Of a stretch of DNA of 64,000 nucleotides, positions 44,410-53,454 are shown piece after piece. How positions within the stretch are numbered: position 1 is the stretch's first letter; each line of letters opens with the position of its first letter. Source of the stretch: JALZAI01 sp038207565 (lineage in GTDB: Bacteria > Actinomycetota > Actinomycetes > Mycobacteriales > Jatrophihabitantaceae); contig JBBQZQ010000003.1 in NCBI GenBank assembly GCA_038207565.1, forward strand, positions 98,583 to 162,582, written 5' to 3'. Both the position numbers and the translations under genes were made by a program. A model generated the notes under the pieces. The model had not been told where the DNA came from, searched no databases, and was given only the letters and a program-made list of their open reading frames with translations.

Positions 44410-45969
44410 ATGACCATCGACGGGACGACCCAGCAGCCGATGCCTGCCGGCGTCGCCCCTGCCGGCGCGGTCCGGCGGCCGACGGGGGCCTGGCGGCGAG
44501 CACTTAACGCGCGCCTGCACCCCCGCAGCTTCATCCCGCGCAGTCTCAGCGGTCGCTTGATCGCCGGCGTGGTCGCGCTGGTGATCGTCCTGGTCCTGGC
44601 AGTCGGTGCCGGCACCTACTTCGCGCTGCAGTCGTTCCTTCTCGATCGGTTGAGCCAGCAACTCCGAGCGACGGCGGCGCAGAACTCGATCTTCTTCGGT
44701 CGCTGCTACGAGAAACAGGGTCAGCTGCAGTGTGGTGGGCCACCACCCACCCAGAAAGAGTGGGTGGCGATCATCAACCCCGAATTCGACAGGAGCGTAG
44801 GCCTCAGCGGGACGAACACATCCGTGGTCCCCTTGTCGCTGAGCGATGCCGAACGGGCACGGTTCACAGCCGACCCCGGTCAGGTCTTGACGATCGGGTA
44901 CGAGTCGGACGAGCTGCTCGTGAGCGCCCAGCCGACCAGGGACGGGTTGATCGTCGCAACCGGGTTGTCGACGGCCGAGGTGCAGCGCACGATGCAGCGG
45001 TTGGTGGCACTGGAACTCATCATCGGCGGCGTGGCCGTGGCGCTCGCCATGATCGCCACCTTCTCCGGGGTGCGGTTCAGCCTGCGGGGTCTTTATCGCG
45101 TGACCGACACCGCACAGGACGTCGCAGCCGAGTTGTCACCCGAGGGCGCCGGGCTCGATCGCCGCGTCCCGGCCACCGACACCAGCGCGGAGGTGACGCG
45201 GCTGACCAACTCGATGAACACGTTGCTGTCGGCGGTGGAGACCCAGTTCGCCGCGCGGGTCGAGAGCGAGGAGCGCATGCGGCGCTTCCTGGCCGACGCC
45301 TCGCACGAGCTGCGAACCCCGCTCACCTCGATCCGCGGTTTCGCCGAACTGGCCCGGATGCAGCGAGCCCTGGGTGGCTCGAACGCAGTCCACGTCGATG
45401 ACAACCTCGACCGGATCGAATCCGAGGGCATGCGCATGTCGCGCCTCGTCGAAGACCTGTTGATGCTCGCGCGGGGAGATCGCGGCGGGCCACCGTCGCG
45501 CGAGCTCATCGACATCTTCGAGCTCATTCACGACGCGGTGAGCAGCGCACGCGCGGCCTTCCCCGGTCGGGAGATTCTAATCGACACCACGCAGCGCCAT
45601 CAGGTGATCGGCGACAGCGACCAGCTGATGCGGGTAGTCCGCAATTTGATCAACAACGCCGCGGTGCATACCCGGCCGGAGGCGCCGATCCACGTCCGCG
45701 GCATCGCCGACGGATTCGATGTCGCGCTACAGGTCATGGACGGCGGCCCCGGCCTGCCTCCGGAGGAAGCCGCGCACGTCTTCGACCGGTTCTGGCGCGC
45801 GGACAAGGCACGCACCCGAGCACGGGGTGGCACCGGGCTGGGCCTCTCGATCGTGGCGAGCATCGTGCAGGCGCACGGTGGTTCGGTGCGTTTCGACAGC
45901 ACGGTCGAGGGCGGCAGCACCGTGACGGTGCGGCTGCCCGCGGTGCATACCACCGGCCAGGAACTCTGA
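44410..45969 (+). CDS. Sensor histidine kinase (HAMP, HisKA, HATPase)
   Basis: The 519-residue kinase has TM1 (about 50-72), an extracellular sensor of about 125 residues with two cysteines, TM2 (about 197-223), HAMP (about 224-283), the H-box DASHELRTPLTSIRGFAEL with phospho-His near residue 299, the N-box VRNLINNAAVHT, and G-boxes DGGPGLPPE and GTGLGLSIV. It should phosphorylate the adjacent OmpR-type regulator. A weak start context leaves the ATG at 44410 as best guess. Confidence 0.93.
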   Translation: MTIDGTTQQPMPAGVAPAGAVRRPTGAWRRALNARLHPRSFIPRSLSGRLIAGVVALVIVLVLAVGAGTYFALQSFLLDRLSQQLRATAAQNSIFFGRCYEKQGQLQCGGPPPTQKEWVAIINPEFDRSVGLSGTNTSVVPLSLSDAERARFTADPGQVLTIGYESDELLVSAQPTRDGLIVATGLSTAEVQRTMQRLVALELIIGGVAVALAMIATFSGVRFSLRGLYRVTDTAQDVAAELSPEGAGLDRRVPATDTSAEVTRLTNSMNTLLSAVETQFAARVESEERMRRFLADASHELRTPLTSIRGFAELARMQRALGGSNAVHVDDNLDRIESEGMRMSRLVEDLLMLARGDRGGPPSRELIDIFELIHDAVSSARAAFPGREILIDTTQRHQVIGDSDQLMRVVRNLINNAAVHTRPEAPIHVRGIADGFDVALQVMDGGPGLPPEEAAHVFDRFWRADKARTRARGGTGLGLSIVASIVQAHGGSVRFDSTVEGGSTVTVRLPAVHTTGQEL

Positions 45970-46031
45970 CCCAGCTCGTCGCTCCGGCGTGCGCCGAACC
46001 TGGTCGTCGACAGGTTCGGCACAATCGACAC

Positions 46032-46418
46032 ATGCCCGCGCGCGTTTCCTCCGATCTCGACCCCGCTGTCGCCGCGCGACTCAAGCGTGACCCCGCGGGA
46101 CTCGTTGCTGCCGTGGCGCAGCAACACGACACCGGCGAGGTGCTGATGGTCGGCTACATGGACGACGAGGCGCTGCACCGGACGCTGACGACCGGGCGTG
46201 CGACGTACTGGTCGAGGTCACGGCAGGAGTACTGGGTGAAGGGCGAGACGTCCGGGCACGCGCAGTACGTCAAGTCGGTCGCGCTGGACTGCGACGGGGA
46301 CGCCGTGCTGGTGCGCGTCGATCAGGTCGGTGCAGCCTGCCACACCGGCGACCGAACCTGTTTCGACGCGGGCCTCGTCGGCGAAGGTGTCGTCGGCGGA
46401 GGTGTCGCCGCGACATGA
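46032..46418 (+). CDS. hisI: Phosphoribosyl-AMP cyclohydrolase
   Basis: HisI opens the purine ring of PR-AMP with zinc. The 128-residue protein has GEVLMVGYMDDEAL, ATYWSRSRQEYWVKGETSGH and the metal/cysteine motif ACHTGDRTCF near residue 104. It is the single-function form, so the HisE pyrophosphohydrolase must be encoded elsewhere. Its stop overlaps the trpE ATG, joining histidine and tryptophan synthesis in one transcript. Confidence 0.95.
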   Translation: MPARVSSDLDPAVAARLKRDPAGLVAAVAQQHDTGEVLMVGYMDDEALHRTLTTGRATYWSRSRQEYWVKGETSGHAQYVKSVALDCDGDAVLVRVDQVGAACHTGDRTCFDAGLVGEGVVGGGVAAT

Positions 46419-47938
46419 GCATGTCCCGCGCCGACCTGGACGCGCTGGTCGTCACGCACCGCCTGGTCCCGATCACCCGGACGCTCTTCGCCGACAGCGA
46501 GACGCCGGTGGGTGTCTACCGCAAGCTCGCGGCCGGGCGGCCCGGCACCTTCCTGCTCGAATCGGCCGAATCCGGCGCGTCCTTCTCCCGCTGGTCCTTC
46601 GTCGGAGTGAATGCGGTTGCCGCGCTCTCGGTGGTCGACGGCAATGCGAGCTGGAGCGGCCGGGTGCCTGTGGGGCTGCCGATGAGTGGCGACCCGCTCG
46701 AGGTTCTCGGGCAGGCCTGGCGCGCGATGAAGGGCCCCCGGCTGCCGGATCTGCCGCCGCTGACCGGTGGCTTCGTCGGTTACCTGGCCTATGACGTCGT
46801 GCGCCGCATCGAACGCCTGCCGGACAAGGCGGCGGACGAGCTCGGCCTGCCCGAGCTGACGATGCTGCTGGTCACCGATCTCGCCGCGGTGGACCACCAT
46901 GCGTGCACCGTGGAGCTCATCGCCAACGCCGTGCTGCACCCGCGGATGAGCGTGACGGATCTGGACGACGCCTACGCCGACGCTGTCTCCCGGCTCGATG
47001 CGATGCAGGCCGCGCTGGACACGCCGTCCGCATCGACGGTCGCGACCGTCTCGACGTCCGTCCCGCCCGTGAACGCGCCGTCGCGGACACCGGCGGGGGA
47101 GTACCTGCCGGCCGTGGAGCAGGCACTGGAGGCCATCCGGGCGGGCGAGGTGTTCCAGATCCAGGTCGGGCAGCGTTTCTCCGTCGAGACCTCGGCCGAC
47201 CCCCTCGACGTCTACCGCGTGCTGCGCACCCTGAACCCCTCGCCGTACATGTACTACCTGCGCACCGACGACGTGGACATCGTCGGGTGCAGCCCGGAGG
47301 CGCTGGTGACCGTCCAGGACGGCCGTGCAGTGCTGCATCCGATCGCGGGCACCCGCAAGCGCGGGGAGACGGCCGAACGTGACGCCGCTCTCGCTGCGGA
47401 GTTGGTCCGCGATCCGAAGGAGCAGGCCGAGCACGTCATGCTCGTCGACCTCGCCCGCAACGACCTGGGCAGGGTGTCCGCGCCGGGCAGCGTCCAGGTG
47501 GTCGAGTTCGGGGCCGTCGAGCGCTACAGCCACGTGTGGCACATCGTGTCGACGGTCGAGTCCCAGGTCGCGCACGGCAAGGACGCCTTCGACGTGCTGG
47601 TCGCGACCTTCCCCGCCGGCACGTTGACCGGAGCGCCCAAGGTACGGGCGATGGAGCTCATCGAAGAGCTGGAACCGGTGCGCCGCAACATCTACGGCGG
47701 TGCGGTGGGCTACCTCGACGCGGCGGGTGATCTCGACATGGCGATCGCGATCCGCACCGCAGTGATGCGCGACGGCGTCGCGCACGTTCAGGCCGCGGCA
47801 GGCATCGTCGCCGACAGCGTCCCGGAACTGGAGGAGAAGGAAACGCGCAACAAGGCGCGGGCGGTGCTGCAAGCAATCGCGACAGCCGAGACGCTGCGCC
47901 CGGTCACCCCGCGCGTGGCGCCCGCCGACCTGTCATGA
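46415..47938 (+). CDS. trpE: Anthranilate synthase component I
   Basis: TrpE converts chorismate to anthranilate with TrpG, which is not in the window. The 507-residue protein shows the feedback-site LLESAES, the chorismate-enzyme signatures IAGTRKRGET, LVDLARNDLGRV, FPAGTLTGAPKVRAMELIEEL and GGAVGYLDAAGDLD. The start overlaps the hisI stop. The stop lies in a three-copy GTCATGAAACTAC repeat that also supplies the next gene's start. Confidence 0.96.
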   Translation: MSMSRADLDALVVTHRLVPITRTLFADSETPVGVYRKLAAGRPGTFLLESAESGASFSRWSFVGVNAVAALSVVDGNASWSGRVPVGLPMSGDPLEVLGQAWRAMKGPRLPDLPPLTGGFVGYLAYDVVRRIERLPDKAADELGLPELTMLLVTDLAAVDHHACTVELIANAVLHPRMSVTDLDDAYADAVSRLDAMQAALDTPSASTVATVSTSVPPVNAPSRTPAGEYLPAVEQALEAIRAGEVFQIQVGQRFSVETSADPLDVYRVLRTLNPSPYMYYLRTDDVDIVGCSPEALVTVQDGRAVLHPIAGTRKRGETAERDAALAAELVRDPKEQAEHVMLVDLARNDLGRVSAPGSVQVVEFGAVERYSHVWHIVSTVESQVAHGKDAFDVLVATFPAGTLTGAPKVRAMELIEELEPVRRNIYGGAVGYLDAAGDLDMAIAIRTAVMRDGVAHVQAAAGIVADSVPELEEKETRNKARAVLQAIATAETLRPVTPRVAPADLS

Positions 47939-47968
47939 AAGTACCGTCATGAAACTACGGGTCATGAC
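47932..47968. repeat. GTCATGA repeats at the trpE stop
   Basis: GTCATGAAAGTACC (47932), GTCATGAAACTACG (47946) and GTCATGAC (47961) are tandem. The first contains the trpE stop; the second and third give the ATGs 47949 and 47964 of the membrane protein. Confidence 0.8.
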
Positions 47969-48593
47969 GGCGCGGGCGGAGTACGTCGTCGCGCTGCTGC
48001 TCGACGCCCTCGGCGCGGGTGTCGCGGTCCTGCTCGGTTCCCGGTACTGGCAGACGATCGTGAGCTCGCGTGCGCGGCCGTTCACCGACGACGTCCTCGT
48101 CGTGTCCGGTCGGGCGATCGACTCGGCGCCGACGGCGCTGGCGCTGGTCGCCCTCGCGGGCGTGGTCGCGGTTCTTGCGACCCGTTCAGTCGCCCGACGC
48201 GCGATCGGCGCGTTCATCGCCCTGGCCGGCATCGGCATCGTGTGGCGCGCGTCTGCCGCGATGTCCCCGGTGGACGCAGCGCGTGCGCGGCAACTGGTGC
48301 GCGAGAAGCGCCCGCGGGTCGGTGTGTCTGACACCGCGGTGCCCGATGTCAGCTCCCACACGGTGTGGGCCGTGCTGACCGTCATCTGCGGCGTGCTGGT
48401 GGTCGTCGGCGGCGTGCTGATCGCGGTACGTGGTGGGCGCTGGGCGGCCATGTCCGCGCGGTACGAGGCGCCGGGGCGCCCACCGAAACCTGACGACGAC
48501 GATCGCGCGCGGCAGCGCGCCGACGCAGCCCTGTGGGGCGCGCTGGATCGCGGTGAGGACCCCACCGCCCGCGACCCGCGCGAGACGGAATGA
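47949..48593 (+). CDS. Trp-region conserved membrane protein
   Basis: The 214-residue protein has four hydrophobic segments (about 10-30, 55-75, 79-100 and 140-162) and a charged C-terminus. It matches the actinobacterial Trp-operon-associated membrane protein family by position after trpE, and by the LLGSRYWQTI element. The function is unknown. Start ATG 47949; ATG 47964 is equally possible because of the repeat. Confidence 0.85.
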   Translation: MKLRVMTARAEYVVALLLDALGAGVAVLLGSRYWQTIVSSRARPFTDDVLVVSGRAIDSAPTALALVALAGVVAVLATRSVARRAIGAFIALAGIGIVWRASAAMSPVDAARARQLVREKRPRVGVSDTAVPDVSSHTVWAVLTVICGVLVVVGGVLIAVRGGRWAAMSARYEAPGRPPKPDDDDRARQRADAALWGALDRGEDPTARDPRETE

Positions 48594-48661
48594 ATCTTGG
48601 CGGTTAGGCTCCGGGAAAGGCTCCGTCATCAGGTCAGTCGAGATCAGGGGGGTCCGAGACT

Positions 48662-49474
48662 GTGGCAGATGTGCTGCGCGACATCGTCGCCGGCGTCCGA
48701 GAAGACGTCGCGGCGCGCGAGGCCCAGGTTCCCCTGTCCGAGCTGAAGGCTCGCGCTGCGGCGACACCTGCTGCCAAGGACGCGCTCGCCGTGCTCCGCG
48801 CGCCGGGCGTCGGCGTCATCGCCGAGGTCAAGCGCCGCAGCCCGTCGAAGGGCTTACTGGCCTCGATCGGCGATCCGGCTGCGCTCGCTGCGTCCTACGA
48901 GTCCGGAGGGGCGCGCATCATCAGCGTCCTGACCGAGCAGCGCCGCTTCGGTGGCTCGCTCGACGACCTCGACGCCGTGCGGGCTCGGGTCGGGATTCCC
49001 GTGATGCGTAAGGACTTCGTCCTCGGGTCGTACCAGGTGCACGAAGCGCGGGCGCACGGCGCGGACATGGTGTTGCTGGTCGTCGCCGCACTCGAACAGA
49101 ATGCGCTGATCGGCTTGCGTGAGCGCATCGAGTCGCTCGGGATGGCCGCGCTCGTCGAGGTGCACACCGAGGACGAGGCGTCCCGGGCGCTCGATGCGGG
49201 TGCGCGGATCATCGGGGTGAATGCCCGAAATCTCAAGACCCTCGAGGTGGACCGCTCGACCTTCGAACGAATCGCACCCGGCCTGCCGAGCGATGTCGTC
49301 AAGATTGCCGAATCGGGAGTGCGCGGGCCGCACGACCTCATCGAGTACGCCGCCGCGGGAGCCGACGCAGTACTCGTTGGCGAAGGACTGGTCACCACGA
49401 CCGACCCCCGCCAGGCGGTAGCCGATCTTGTCACCGCCGGGGCGCACCCGGCGACCCCGCGCGCCTCGCGCTGA
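48662..49474 (+). CDS. trpC: Indole-3-glycerol phosphate synthase
   Basis: TrpC closes the indole ring, forming IGP. The 270-residue TIM barrel has VIAEVKRRSPSKG, ISVLTEQRRFGGS, MRKDFVLGSYQV, IGVNARNLKTLEVD and KIAESGV. Start GTG 48662 follows AGGGGGG. It is followed on the opposite strand by a methyltransferase gene that separates it from trpB. Confidence 0.95.
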   Translation: MADVLRDIVAGVREDVAAREAQVPLSELKARAAATPAAKDALAVLRAPGVGVIAEVKRRSPSKGLLASIGDPAALAASYESGGARIISVLTEQRRFGGSLDDLDAVRARVGIPVMRKDFVLGSYQVHEARAHGADMVLLVVAALEQNALIGLRERIESLGMAALVEVHTEDEASRALDAGARIIGVNARNLKTLEVDRSTFERIAPGLPSDVVKIAESGVRGPHDLIEYAAAGADAVLVGEGLVTTTDPRQAVADLVTAGAHPATPRASR

Positions 49475-49488
49475 GCCGTCCGCACCGA

Positions 49489-50076
49489 TCACGGCCGGCG
49501 CAGGACGCTCACCGCCCAGTCCGCGCCCGGCCGCCACGGGCGCAGATCCCAGGTGCTGAAGCGGTGTTCGAGCACGAGCCCCGCCGTGGCGCAGTCGCGG
49601 TCGAAGGCGTCGAGGGAGTAGTCGCGGTCGGTCGCGAAGCCGGAGGCGATCACCCCGTCCGGGCGAACGTGGGCGGCGATTCGTTGCAGGACGGCTCCCT
49701 CGCTGCCGGGGGCCGCGAACACCATCACATTGCCGGCCAGCACCGCCGCGTCGAACGGGCGCCCGTCGAGTTCCAGCGTGCTGAGGTCGGCCACGAGCCA
49801 GCGCGGTCCGGGGTGGTCCGCCGTAGCAGCCGCGATCAGCGTCGCATCGATGTCCACGCCGACGACCTCGTGCCCCCGGGCGTGCAGGTCGGCACCCGTC
49901 CGTCCCGGCCCGCACCCCGCGTCCAGGATGCGCGACCCGCGGGCGACGAGCGCGTCCACCAGCCGCGCCTCACCGGCCAGGTCGGTACCGTCCGTGGCGA
50001 GGCGGCGGAAGCGTTGTACGTATGAGTCGGAGTGGCCGTCACCGAACTCGGTGAACCATCGGGGCAGGTCGGGCAT
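49489..50076 (-). CDS. Class I SAM-dependent methyltransferase
   Basis: The 195-residue protein has the SAM motif RILDAGCGPGRTG (about residues 48-60), VVGVDIDATL and a DAAVLAGNVM strand. The substrate is unknown. It is minus strand, inside the trp cluster, sharing a short divergent region with trpB. The ATG at 50076 starts MPDLPRWFTEFGDGHSDSYV; an in-frame ATG 87 bp earlier would cross the intergenic palindrome. Confidence 0.88.
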   Translation of the reverse strand: MPDLPRWFTEFGDGHSDSYVQRFRRLATDGTDLAGEARLVDALVARGSRILDAGCGPGRTGADLHARGHEVVGVDIDATLIAAATADHPGPRWLVADLSTLELDGRPFDAAVLAGNVMVFAAPGSEGAVLQRIAAHVRPDGVIASGFATDRDYSLDAFDRDCATAGLVLEHRFSTWDLRPWRPGADWAVSVLRRP

Positions 50077-50129
50077 CACCCCATCCTGCCGGTAAGCTCG
50101 GCAACCATGATCTCGGTGCGATGGCAGGC

Positions 50130-50145
50130 GTGACGTCCACGTCAC
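50130..50145. promoter_or_regulatory. GTGACGT/ACGTCAC palindrome before trpB
   Basis: GTGACGT (50130-50136) and ACGTCAC (50139-50145) flank two bases, lying between the methyltransferase and trpB. It may be a repressor site serving both. A nine-codon frame (50107-50133, MISVRWQA) ends inside it and includes one Trp codon. Confidence 0.5.
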
Positions 50146-50190
50146 CCGTCTTTCAATATGCACGGCCGACCCAGCGCACGGAGCCCAGCC

Positions 50191-51396
50191 ATGACCGATT
50201 CACCTGTCACCGTCCCTGACCGGACCGGCCACTTCGGGGCCTATGGCGGACGGTTCGTCCCCGAGGCCCTCGTGGCCGCGATCGACGACCTCACTGCCGC
50301 CTTCCACGAGACCCAGGCCGACCCGGCATTCCGCGCCGAACTGGCGGGTTTGCACCGGGACTACACCGGACGGCCCTCGCCGCTGACCGACGCCCCGAAG
50401 TTCGGCGAACACGCCGGCGGGGCACGCATCCTGCTCAAGCGCGAGGACCTCAACCACACCGGTTCGCACAAGATCAACAATGTGCTCGGCCAGGCGCTGC
50501 TCACCCGACACATCGGCAAGAAGCGCGTGATCGCCGAGACCGGCGCCGGCCAGCACGGTGTGGCCACCGCGACGGCGGCTGCACTGCTAGGCCTCGACTG
50601 CACCGTCTACATGGGCGAGGAGGATACGCGTCGGCAGGCGCTCAACGTTGCGCGCATGCGCCTGCTCGGCGCCGAGGTCGTGCCTGTCTCGACCGGTTCC
50701 AAGACGCTCAAGGACGCCATCAACGAGGCGATGCGCGATTGGGTCACCAACGTCGAATCGACCAACTATGTGTTCGGCACGGTCGCCGGGCCGCACCCGT
50801 TCCCGCTGATGGTGCGCGAGTACCAGCGCATCATCGGCGACGAGGCCCGCGAGCAGGTGCTCGAGCGCATCGGGCGGCTGCCCGACGCCGTCGCCGCCTG
50901 CGTGGGCGGGGGCTCGAATGCGATCGGCATCTTCACCGCTTTCGTCCCCGACGTCGACGTCCGCCTCGTCGGCTTCGAGGCGGGGGGAGACGGCATGGAG
51001 ACCGGCCGGCACGCCGCGTCCATCTCCGGGGGCGCTCCCGGGGTGCTGCACGGCGCCCGGTCCTACCTGCTGCAGGACGACAACGGGCAGACGATTGAGT
51101 CGCATTCCATCTCGGCCGGCCTGGACTATCCGGGCGTCGGTCCGGAACACTCGTACCTCAACGACATCGGCCGCGCCGAGTACCGGCCCATCACCGACCG
51201 GCAGGCGATGCAGGCCTTCGCCCTGCTGTCGCGCTACGAGGGGATCATCCCGGCGATCGAATCCGCGCACGCCCTCGCCGGGGCCATCGATCTGGGGCAC
51301 GAACTCGGCCCCGACAGCGTGATTCTGGTGAATCTCTCCGGACGCGGCGACAAGGATGTCGAGACCGCCTCGAAGTACTTCGGGATCAAGGCATGA
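50191..51396 (+). CDS. trpB: Tryptophan synthase beta chain
   Basis: TrpB joins indole and serine with PLP. The 401-residue protein has GRFVPEALVAAIDDL, the PLP lysine in HTGSHKINNVLGQ, the catalytic glutamate in AETGAGQHGVATA, and GGGSNAIG. ACGGAG at 50174-50179 supports ATG 50191; ATG 50158 is in frame but adds 11 non-conserved residues. Overlaps trpA by ATGA. Confidence 0.95.
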   Translation: MTDSPVTVPDRTGHFGAYGGRFVPEALVAAIDDLTAAFHETQADPAFRAELAGLHRDYTGRPSPLTDAPKFGEHAGGARILLKREDLNHTGSHKINNVLGQALLTRHIGKKRVIAETGAGQHGVATATAAALLGLDCTVYMGEEDTRRQALNVARMRLLGAEVVPVSTGSKTLKDAINEAMRDWVTNVESTNYVFGTVAGPHPFPLMVREYQRIIGDEAREQVLERIGRLPDAVAACVGGGSNAIGIFTAFVPDVDVRLVGFEAGGDGMETGRHAASISGGAPGVLHGARSYLLQDDNGQTIESHSISAGLDYPGVGPEHSYLNDIGRAEYRPITDRQAMQAFALLSRYEGIIPAIESAHALAGAIDLGHELGPDSVILVNLSGRGDKDVETASKYFGIKA

Positions 51397-52190
51397 CAGC
51401 TCTGTCGGACGTCCTCGCGAAGTGCCGGGCGGACGGCCGGGCCGCGCTGGTCGGCTACCTGCCGGTGGGTTACCCGTCGGTCGACGGCTCGATCGAGGCG
51501 ATGCGCGCGATGGTGGCCGGCGGCTGCGACGTCATCGAGGTCGGCGTCCCCTACAGCGACCCGGTGATGGACGGACCGACCATCCAGGCCGCGGCCGAGC
51601 CGGCCGTCCGCTCCGGGGTCGGGATCAACGACGCGTTGCGCGCAGTTGCTGCGGTGGTCGACGCCGGTGCCGCCGCGGTGATCATGACCTACTGGAACCC
51701 GGTCGACCACTACGGCGTCGAGCGGTTCGCCGCGGGTCTCGCCATGGCGGGCGGGTCAGGGTGCATCACCCCCGACCTGATTCCGGACGAGGCAGGTCCC
51801 TGGCTGGCGGCAAGCGACCAGCACGGGCTGGACCGCATCTTCCTCGTCGCACCGTCGTCGTCGGACACGCGTATCGCCACGACGGCCGAGGCGTCGCGTG
51901 GCTTCGTCTACGCCGCGTCGCTGATGGGCGTCACCGGTACCCGGACGTCGGTGGGCGACGCGGCCGAGCGGCTCGTGCAGCGCGTGCGCACCCTCGGCCC
52001 CGACATCCCGGTCTGCGTCGGGCTCGGCGTGTCCGATGGCAACCAGGCTGCCGAGGTGGCCGCCTTCGCAGACGGCGTCATCGTCGGGTCCGCGTTCGTA
52101 CGCTGCCTGCTCGACTCTCCCGACGAGCACGGCTACCGCGCAGCGAGCGAGCTGGCCGCCGACCTCGCCCAGGGCGTCCGCCGCCGCTGA
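51393..52190 (+). CDS. trpA: Tryptophan synthase alpha chain
   Basis: TrpA cleaves IGP to indole, passed to TrpB by a tunnel. The 265-residue barrel has the catalytic glutamate in VIEVGVPYSDPVMDGPTIQAA and the aspartate in TPDLIPDEAG. The open frame stops at 52190, followed by a repeat-filled 227-bp gap. Confidence 0.95.
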   Translation: MTALSDVLAKCRADGRAALVGYLPVGYPSVDGSIEAMRAMVAGGCDVIEVGVPYSDPVMDGPTIQAAAEPAVRSGVGINDALRAVAAVVDAGAAAVIMTYWNPVDHYGVERFAAGLAMAGGSGCITPDLIPDEAGPWLAASDQHGLDRIFLVAPSSSDTRIATTAEASRGFVYAASLMGVTGTRTSVGDAAERLVQRVRTLGPDIPVCVGLGVSDGNQAAEVAAFADGVIVGSAFVRCLLDSPDEHGYRAASELAADLAQGVRRR

Positions 52191-52222
52191 GTGCCGGCGT
52201 CCGACTCCCGGCCAGCCCGCGC

Positions 52223-52273
52223 TTGGCCCCGCAGCAGGGCGACACGCCGTGCGAGACCCTGCTGCGGGGCCAA
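52223..52273. repeat. Family A palindrome copy 2
   Basis: This 51-nt element begins TTGGCCCCGCAGCAGGGC and ends CCCTGCTGCGGGGCCAA. It is the most symmetric of the three copies, lying 33 bp after trpA. Its last bases start a tandem array. Confidence 0.92.
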
Positions 52274-52410
52274 GGGCGGCGCGCGCCTGCGGGGCCAAGG
52301 TGGGCGCGCGGAGGCGGGCCAAGGCGGCGCGCGGAGGCGGGCCAAGGGCGGCGCGCGGAGGAGGCGCCAAAGGTCGGCGCGCGCCTGCGGGGCCAAGGTC
52401 GGCGTGCGGC
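52266..52410. repeat. Tandem array of 22-25-nt units grown from family A right end
   Basis: Six imperfect units begin GGGGCCAAGG or GGGCCAAGG, and continue GCGGCGCGCGCCTGC or GCGGCGCGCGGAGGC. The array fills the space between the palindrome and the stop of the quinone oxidoreductase gene. No coding signal is seen. Confidence 0.85.
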
Positions 52411-52417
52411 CGATTGC

Positions 52418-53404
52418 CTACGGGACGATGAGCAGCTTGCCCGTGGTCCGGCGTCCGGCGAGGTCGCTGTAGGCGTCGCCCGCCCGCTCCATCGGGTACC
52501 GCCCGCCGATGGACAGCTGCAGCGAACCGTCCGCGATCGCAGTCAGTATGTCGCCCGCCCGCCAGCGCACCTCGTCCCGATCACTCGTGTAGTGCACGAG
52601 GGTGGGACGGGTCAGGAACAGCGAGCCGCCGGAGTTCAGGCGCTGCGGGTCGACGGGCGGCACCGGGCCGCTGGCGCTGCCGAAGAGCGCGAGCAACCCG
52701 CGCCGCCGCAGCGAGGCGAGCGACGCGTCGAACGTCGACTTGCCGATGCCGTCGTAGGCCACATGCACCCCGCCCCCGGACGCCGCGCGGACCTCGGCCG
52801 CCAGATCGTCGACCTCGTCGTAGCGGATAACCTCGTCCGCCCCGAGTGCGCGCGCGACGTCGGCCTTGGCCGCAGTGCCCACCGTCGCGACCACGTGGGC
52901 ACCTCGGGCCTTGGCCAGCTGGACGAGCAGCTGGCCGACACCGCCCGCCGCCGCGTGGATCAGCACCTCCTCGCCCGCCTGCACCTCGTGCATCGACGTC
53001 ACCAGGTAATGGGCGGTCATGCCCTGCAGCATCGCGCCGGCAGCGGTCTCGGCACTCAGGCCCGCCGGCACGGGCACCGCGTGGTCAGCGGCAACGAGAG
53101 CCTGCTCGGCGATCGCGCCAGGTTCGGCGGCGGCAGTCGCCATCAGATCGCCGACGGTGAAGTCGGTCACGTCCGCACCGACGGCCACGACCCGCCCGGC
53201 GCATTCCGAGCCGAGACCGCACGGCGTCGGGGTGGGATAAATCCCCTCGCGCTGGTAGATCTCGATGAAGTTGACGCCCGCGGCGGCGACCTCGACGAGC
53301 AGCTGGCCGGACCCCGGTTCGGGTACCGGGCGCTCCTGCACCTCCAGCACCTCCGGGCCGCCGTTCGCGGTCACGATCACAGCCCTCATGTCGCTCACAC
53401 TCAT
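52418..53404 (-). CDS. NADPH:quinone oxidoreductase (QOR, MDR family)
   Basis: The 328-residue protein is a zinc-free medium-chain dehydrogenase/reductase. It has the GroES-like half with AAAGVNFIEIYQREGIYPTPTP, GLGSECAGRVVAVG and the NADPH fold with IHAAAGGVGQLLVQLAKARGA. It is closest to QOR1-type quinone reductases. The start is ATG 53404; ATG 53389 (MRAVIV) would also fit. It is divergent from lgt, 50 bp apart. Confidence 0.93.
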   Translation of the reverse strand: MSVSDMRAVIVTANGGPEVLEVQERPVPEPGSGQLLVEVAAAGVNFIEIYQREGIYPTPTPCGLGSECAGRVVAVGADVTDFTVGDLMATAAAEPGAIAEQALVAADHAVPVPAGLSAETAAGAMLQGMTAHYLVTSMHEVQAGEEVLIHAAAGGVGQLLVQLAKARGAHVVATVGTAAKADVARALGADEVIRYDEVDDLAAEVRAASGGGVHVAYDGIGKSTFDASLASLRRRGLLALFGSASGPVPPVDPQRLNSGGSLFLTRPTLVHYTSDRDEVRWRAGDILTAIADGSLQLSIGGRYPMERAGDAYSDLAGRRTTGKLLIVP

Positions 53405-53454
53405 CAGGCAAACCTACGCAACGTCGCCGGTTCGCGGGCGGCTACCGTTGGTAT

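Noticed and set aside
52191..52417. Possible CRISPR array after trpA
   Set aside because: The units are adjacent without unique spacers and start from a palindrome; it is a degenerate tandem repeat, and no cas genes are present.
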